The notes under the pieces are model-generated. The model made no database searches and was not told where the DNA came from. It saw only the letters and a list, made by a program, of their open reading frames with translations. From Kineosporia sp. NBRC 101731 (GTDB lineage: Bacteria; Actinomycetota; Actinomycetes; Actinomycetales; Kineosporiaceae), in NCBI RefSeq assembly GCF_030269305.1, contig NZ_BSTC01000022.1, positions 21,479-85,478 of the forward strand: a DNA stretch of 64,000 nucleotides, written 5' to 3'. Positions 59,961 through 64,000 of the stretch are shown here, one piece after another. Position 1 is the first letter of the stretch. Every line of letters begins with the position of its first letter. The translations under genes were made by a program, and so were the position numbers.

Positions 59961-61409
59961 ATGATTCGCCGCGTCCTCGTCACTGGTTCGGTCACGCTCG
60001 CCGTGATGCTGACCTCCGGCTCAGGCCTCGCCCTCGCTGCGGCGCAGGACGACACCGCGGCCGCACCCACGCTCAGCGCCACCTCGGTGAGTCCGGGAAC
60101 CTCGTTCACGGTCACACCGCCGCAGCCCTGCCCCTCCGCGAGTGGTGCGCAAGACGTCTTCGTCACCTACACCGACTCCGAGGACACCACCTACCAGCTC
60201 GACCTGCTGACGACGGACGACAGCGGGGCCTGGGACGCCACCACCGTGCGATTGCCGGTGACGGGTCCGGACGAGAACGGCGCCTGGAACTCAGCGGGAG
60301 TGGCCGCCGGTCCGGGAACCGTCGACGTGCTCTGTCTGGATTCGGCCTACATGATGGCCGCCGGGGACGCCAGCAGTTTCTCCTCGGCCGCCCCCGGCCG
60401 GATCGGGCAGCGGATGATCGACCCCGACGACCCCGACGACCCGGGCGACGACCCCGATGACCCGGGCGATGACGAGGACGGGGTCACGCTGACCTACGCC
60501 CCGGCGGCCCTCACGGTGTCCGGCAACCCGGCTCGGGTGAACCTGACACCGAGCTTGGTCGTGCCGGGCGGAACCGTCGCCGTATCCCCCGTCGATGTCT
60601 GCGCCGCAGCCGCCACCACCGCCCGGATCGAGGTGAGCCCGGCGGCCCTGAGCGACGACGGTGGCGATGACAGCGGGGACGGATCGGGCGACGGTTCCGA
60701 CGACGACGTGGCCGGTCTGGGCGCCGAGGCCGACCCGAACGCGATCGTCACCACCGAGGTCGACATCACCGGCAACACCTGGGCGGCGACGCAGCTGCCG
60801 ATCCCCGACGACGCACCGCTCGGGGACTACGGGGTCACCGTCGACTGCCTGGACGCAGCTCAGGAGATCAGCAGCCGGTACGAGTCCGCGCCCCTGGCGC
60901 TGGGCACGGTGACCGCCGGCCCGCCGGTCTGCTCGGCCAAGGGGGCCACGGTCCGCCTGACCGGCACGTATCCGGACACTCTGATGACCGGCGACGACGA
61001 GCTGGACCTGCCCGCCACCCTGCGGCTCAGCGGCGCCGGCCCCTGGCCCGTCTCCCTGACCTCCGCCCTCACCGACGGTGTCGTGCTGAAGCAGAAGTTC
61101 TCGTGCCCGGCGCCGGACTACGAGATGACGGTGCCGAAGACCTCGGTGTCGTCGGCCGGAGCCGTCCGGGCCCGGGTCTGCAACACCGGCGACGCGGCCG
61201 CCCGCGCCGTGCTCCAGGTCGCCACCAGGGGACGCGCCTTCGCGACGGTCGAACGGCAGGTGCTCGAGAAGGGTGAGTGCGCCTGGCTGGACGGCGGCTC
61301 GGTGAAGAGGGGTGACTCGGCCCGCGGCCGGGTGCTGCTCGACCCGCCGGGTCACGGTGCGACCGACCAGGAAGTGGCCCACAGCTTCACCGTCCGCCGG
61401 AAGGGCTGA
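59961..61409 (+). CDS. Secreted hypothetical protein with acidic Asp/Pro repeats
   Basis: A 482-aa exported protein. A signal peptide (MIRRVLVTGSVTLAVML, cleavage near residue 28) is followed by beta-sandwich-like modules, each with a conserved SPGTSFTVTPPQPCP-like start and two cysteines. The modules are separated by acidic linkers: DPDDPDDPGDDPDDPGDD and DDGGDDSGDGSGDG. No enzymatic motif is seen. The acidic linkers may bind calcium. The start ATG has AGAAGGAGATG upstream. Confidence 0.8.
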   Translation: MIRRVLVTGSVTLAVMLTSGSGLALAAAQDDTAAAPTLSATSVSPGTSFTVTPPQPCPSASGAQDVFVTYTDSEDTTYQLDLLTTDDSGAWDATTVRLPVTGPDENGAWNSAGVAAGPGTVDVLCLDSAYMMAAGDASSFSSAAPGRIGQRMIDPDDPDDPGDDPDDPGDDEDGVTLTYAPAALTVSGNPARVNLTPSLVVPGGTVAVSPVDVCAAAATTARIEVSPAALSDDGGDDSGDGSGDGSDDDVAGLGAEADPNAIVTTEVDITGNTWAATQLPIPDDAPLGDYGVTVDCLDAAQEISSRYESAPLALGTVTAGPPVCSAKGATVRLTGTYPDTLMTGDDELDLPATLRLSGAGPWPVSLTSALTDGVVLKQKFSCPAPDYEMTVPKTSVSSAGAVRARVCNTGDAAARAVLQVATRGRAFATVERQVLEKGECAWLDGGSVKRGDSARGRVLLDPPGHGATDQEVAHSFTVRRKG

Positions 61410-61540
61410 TCCAGCGGAGCTACCGACGAGGGACGCCGGGTCACGGCCGGCGGGTACCGGCTCCCATCCCCGGTATCCGTTGTGCCGCACGGGCATCGCG
61501 CAGATGCCCACCGGCGTCCCTCGTTCGGGTTCCTCCCCCA

Positions 61541-61607
61541 CCACTGTGTTCGTGATCAAGCGAACGCTGCCCGAGGAAGGTCTGCATCATCACGAGCACA
61601 GTGGGGG
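61541..61607. repeat. Imperfect inverted repeat after secreted protein gene
   Basis: CCACTGTGTTCGTGAT (61541-61556) pairs with ATCACGAGCACAGTGG (61589-61604) with one mismatch. The inner core TTCGTGATCA is shared with the repeats at 55881 and 63703. Confidence 0.7.
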
Positions 61608-61643
61608 TCGCATCTCCACGGGGTGATGTCCACCCGTTCGCAG

Positions 61644-61649
61644 TAGCGT
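61644..61649 (+). promoter_or_regulatory. Leaderless -10 of second S9 peptidase
   Basis: TAGCGT six bases before ATG 61656. Confidence 0.45.
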
Positions 61650-61655
61650 TCGGGC

Positions 61656-63695
61656 ATGAGCGACTCCGCGGGTCCCCAGCTCCCTGTCGTGCCCTACGGC
61701 ACCTGGCCGTCACCGATCAGCGCGGCTGACCTGGTCTCGGGCATCGTGCGCCCGATCGAGGCCTGGCCCGGCGCCACCGGCACCTGGTGGTCGCAGATCC
61801 GCCCCGATCAGGGCGGACGCGAACAGCTGGTGTTCCGCGCGGCCGACGGCCAGATCACCGATGTGCTCGGACCGGATTGGAACGTGCGTACCCGGGTGCA
61901 CGAGTACGGCGGAGGCAGCTGGTGGGTCGCCGGCGATGTGGTGTTCACCGTGAACTGGGACGACCAGCGGCTCTACCGCGCCGAACCGGGCAAGCGCCCG
62001 GTGGCGATCACGCCCACTCCGCCGTCGAAGGCAGCCTGGCGGTACACGGACGGACGCCTCACTCCCGACGGCAAGACGGTCATCTGCGTGCGGGAGACGC
62101 ACGAGGGCAACGACGTGCGCAACGAGATCGTTGCCATCCCGGCTGTTCCCGGTGACACCGAAGATCCTGCCCCACGCGTGCTCGTGAGCGGCGCCGACTT
62201 CGTCGCCGCTCCGCGCATCAGTCCCGACGGCCAGCACCTCGCCTGGATCGAGTGGCAACACCCGAACATGCCGTGGGACAGCACCGCACTGTGGATCGGG
62301 GAGCTGGCGTCCTCCGACGCGGGGCTCTCGATGGTCGACGCCCACCTGCTGGCGGGTGCCCAGCGGCTCGGTCACGGACGGGCGGCCCCGCGCGACGGAC
62401 AGTCGCTCATGCAGCCCGATTTCGGGTCCGACGGTCAGCTTTACGTCATTTCCGACACCTCGCAGTGGTGGAACGTCTACCGCGTCGACGACACCAGCGG
62501 TGATCTCACGCCGGTACTGCCCCTGCGGCACGAAGTGGGCGGCCCGGCCTGGCGTTTCGGCAACAGCGACTACGCCACGGACTCCGGCGGCCAGACCTGG
62601 CTCACCTATTCGGACGACAAGGGAGCGAATCTCGTCCGACTGCAGGACGACTCGATAGAGACCGACGCCCTTCCGTTTCCCCACCTCGAGCAGCTGCGCC
62701 TTTCCCCCGACGGTTCCCGGCTCACGGCCATCGCGGCGCAGACCACGGCCGAGCCCGCCGTGGTCGAGTTCCGGGTCAATGACAAGGGCGCTCTCGCCTG
62801 GACCGTACTCAACGACGTACCCGACCACGGCCTCGACCCGGCCGGTATCTCGGTACCGCGCCATGTCACCTTCCCCAGTGTCGGCGGCCGCAACGCGCAC
62901 GCACTGCTCTACCTGCCGGCCTCCGCCGCCGTGCGCGGTCCCGAGAACGAGCGTCCGCCACTCATCGTGACCGTGCACGGCGGTCCGACCAGTGCCGCGA
63001 GCTCCGCCTTCCGGCTGAGCACCCAGTACTGGACCAGTCGCGGGTTCGCCGTCATCGACGTGAATTACGGCGGGAGCACCGGTTATGGACGCCCTTACCG
63101 GAAGCTGCTCGACGCCTCCTGGGGCATCGTCGATGTCGAGGACGCCTGCGCGGCAGCGCTCTGGGTCGCGGCCCAAGGGCTGGCCGACGCCGCCCGCCTC
63201 GCGATCCGTGGCGGAAGCGCCGGGGGCTACACGGTTCTCGCGGCCCTCGCGACCCGCGACGTGTTCACCGCCGGCGCCAGCCTCTACGGCGTGGCCGACC
63301 TGGGCGCACTGGCCCGGGACACACACAAGTTCGAATCGCGTTACCTCGACGGACTGGTCGGTCCCTGGCCGCAGGCCGAAAAGATCTACACGGAGCGTTC
63401 GCCCCTGTCGCACATCAACGGCTTCGACCGACCCCTCATCGTGCTGCAGGGTGAGGAGGACGAAGTCGTTCCGCCGGCCCAGGCCGAGATGATCGTGGCT
63501 GCGCTCGCCGCCAAGAAGGTGCCGCACAGCTACCTGCTCTTCCCGGGCGAACAGCACGGGTTCCGCCGGGCGGAGAACATCATCCGGGCCTTCGAGTCCG
63601 AGCTGTCTTTCTACGGCCAGGTCTTCGGCTTCCAGCCCGACAACCTGCCCGAGCCGGTGCGCATCCGCTTCGCCGAGAACCTAGGCAAGCAGTAG
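61656..63695 (+). CDS. S9-family peptidase (prolyl oligopeptidase-like), second copy
   Basis: A 679-aa cytoplasmic peptidase. A beta-propeller (about 50-410) with VHEYGGGSWWV and WRYTDGRLTPDGK is followed by an alpha/beta hydrolase with VTVHGGPTSAASS, S521 in GGSAGGY, D602 in EEDEVVP and H634 in GEQHGF. It is longer than, and clearly different from, the copy at 23543. The start is leaderless. A 21-bp palindrome just after the stop probably terminates it. Confidence 0.9.
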   Translation: MSDSAGPQLPVVPYGTWPSPISAADLVSGIVRPIEAWPGATGTWWSQIRPDQGGREQLVFRAADGQITDVLGPDWNVRTRVHEYGGGSWWVAGDVVFTVNWDDQRLYRAEPGKRPVAITPTPPSKAAWRYTDGRLTPDGKTVICVRETHEGNDVRNEIVAIPAVPGDTEDPAPRVLVSGADFVAAPRISPDGQHLAWIEWQHPNMPWDSTALWIGELASSDAGLSMVDAHLLAGAQRLGHGRAAPRDGQSLMQPDFGSDGQLYVISDTSQWWNVYRVDDTSGDLTPVLPLRHEVGGPAWRFGNSDYATDSGGQTWLTYSDDKGANLVRLQDDSIETDALPFPHLEQLRLSPDGSRLTAIAAQTTAEPAVVEFRVNDKGALAWTVLNDVPDHGLDPAGISVPRHVTFPSVGGRNAHALLYLPASAAVRGPENERPPLIVTVHGGPTSAASSAFRLSTQYWTSRGFAVIDVNYGGSTGYGRPYRKLLDASWGIVDVEDACAAALWVAAQGLADAARLAIRGGSAGGYTVLAALATRDVFTAGASLYGVADLGALARDTHKFESRYLDGLVGPWPQAEKIYTERSPLSHINGFDRPLIVLQGEEDEVVPPAQAEMIVAALAAKKVPHSYLLFPGEQHGFRRAENIIRAFESELSFYGQVFGFQPDNLPEPVRIRFAENLGKQ

Positions 63696-63702
63696 TCCCT
63701 CT

Positions 63703-63752
63703 GTTCGTGATCATGCAAAGTGTCCCCGGGAACACTTTGCATGATCACGAAC
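63703..63752. repeat. Perfect 21-bp-arm palindromic repeat
   Basis: The left arm (63703-63723, core TTCGTGATCATGCAAA) and the right arm (63732-63752) pair perfectly around an 8-base loop. It lies eight bases after the S9 peptidase stop and may serve as terminator. It shares its core with three other sites in the window. Confidence 0.9.
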
Positions 63753-63844
63753 AAGGGACATCGGGAGAGTTGCGGACGACCTGCTGGCGGACGATGCACG
63801 CCTCGCCTTGGGTACGGGGTCACCCCGAACCGGTCCGCAAACGC

Positions 63845-63906
63845 AGTAATGGCGGCCCGCGCCGCCCGATCGAAAGTTTCTTCGTCGGGCGGGGGCCGCC
63901 ATTACT
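63845..63906 (-). terminator. Likely rRNA operon terminator
   Basis: AGTAATGGCGGCC pairs with GGCCGCCATTACT, and an inner CCGCCCGA pairs with TCGGGCGG. It lies just beyond the 3' end of the minus-strand 5S rRNA. Confidence 0.75.
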
Positions 63907-63919
63907 GTCTTCAATTTTT

Positions 63920-64000
63920 GTCCGGCGATGTCCTACTCTCCCACACCGTAACCAGTGCAGTACCATCGGCGCTGGCAGGCTTAGCTTCCGGGTTCGGAAT
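63920..64000 (-). rRNA. rrf: 5S ribosomal RNA, partial (3' part)
   Basis: The minus strand reads ATTCCGAACCCGGAAGCTAA and then the 3' half typical of 5S rRNA, ending GGGAGAGTAGGACATCGCCG. About 80 of roughly 117 bases are inside the window; the 5' end and presumably the 23S and 16S genes lie to the right. Confidence 0.95.

Overview
The window is high-GC DNA with strong G/C third-position bias from an actinomycete. The markers are a WhiB-family regulator of the WblA/WhiB4 type, an HTH/DUF5753 regulator paired with a DUF397 protein, DUF5302, DUF4177 and DUF5063 proteins, many leaderless-looking promoters, and the gene order tRNA-Ser, SRP RNA, dnaX, recR, lysC, asd. A Kineosporiaceae-like member is my guess, but the sequence alone does not fix the genus. 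No phage, IS element, CRISPR array or relaxase was found, so most of the window reads as ordinary chromosome.

Layout. (1) 176-10905 follows the conserved block that in Mycobacterium tuberculosis runs crp, MBL hydrolase, RidA, DUF4177, two ArsA-type ATPases, whiB4, ponA2, metallophosphoesterase; here a MerR regulator and a YqeY protein are added. (2) 10991-16731 holds tRNA-Pro, an orphan Imm51-like protein, a 13-bp minisatellite, a secreted serine protease, divergent pabC and pabAB, and two small proteins. (3) 16736-23134 is more accessory: a membrane Ser/Thr kinase with an FHA protein, a divergent small-gene/Scr1-like/DUF397 cluster, a secreted protein, and a cysteine-ladder membrane protein built on 36-bp DNA repeats. 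(4) 23543-33382 is housekeeping: an S9 peptidase, asd-lysC, DUF5063, recR, a class C serine hydrolase, dnaX, SRP RNA and tRNA-Ser. (5) 33537-38291 has an antitoxin-like protein, a LytR_C protein, a DUF4262 protein, and two divergent copies of a roadblock/DUF4388 gene pair. (6) 38585-41097 holds tRNA-Ser, tadA, upp, a small membrane protein and plsC. (7) 41525-48959 is a six-gene operon resembling the core of a type IV secretion apparatus (two small membrane proteins, VirB4-like ATPase, VirB6/TrbL-like protein, VirB8-like protein, NlpC/P60 hydrolase) with no relaxase or coupling protein. (8) 48961-63695 has a 1268-aa membrane protein with twin ACT-like domains, a phosphopantetheinyl transferase, a truncated PPK2, a CNNM/CBS transporter-like protein, a PASTA protein, gnd, ilvA, a secreted protein and a second S9 peptidase. 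(9) The right edge cuts a 5S rRNA on the minus strand, so an rRNA operon continues beyond the window.

How the genes fit together. Crp, WblA, the class A PBP and the ArsA ATPases form a conserved regulation and envelope block. asd and lysC share an operon for aspartate-family amino acids. pabAB and pabC make p-aminobenzoate. dnaX, recR, SRP RNA and the tRNAs are information-processing genes. The most interesting candidates are the chromosomal T4SS-like operon with its own operator-like repeats, the duplicated roadblock/DUF4388 modules, the cysteine-ladder protein, the twin-ACT membrane protein, and a dispersed palindromic repeat family with the core TTCGTGATCATGCAA.
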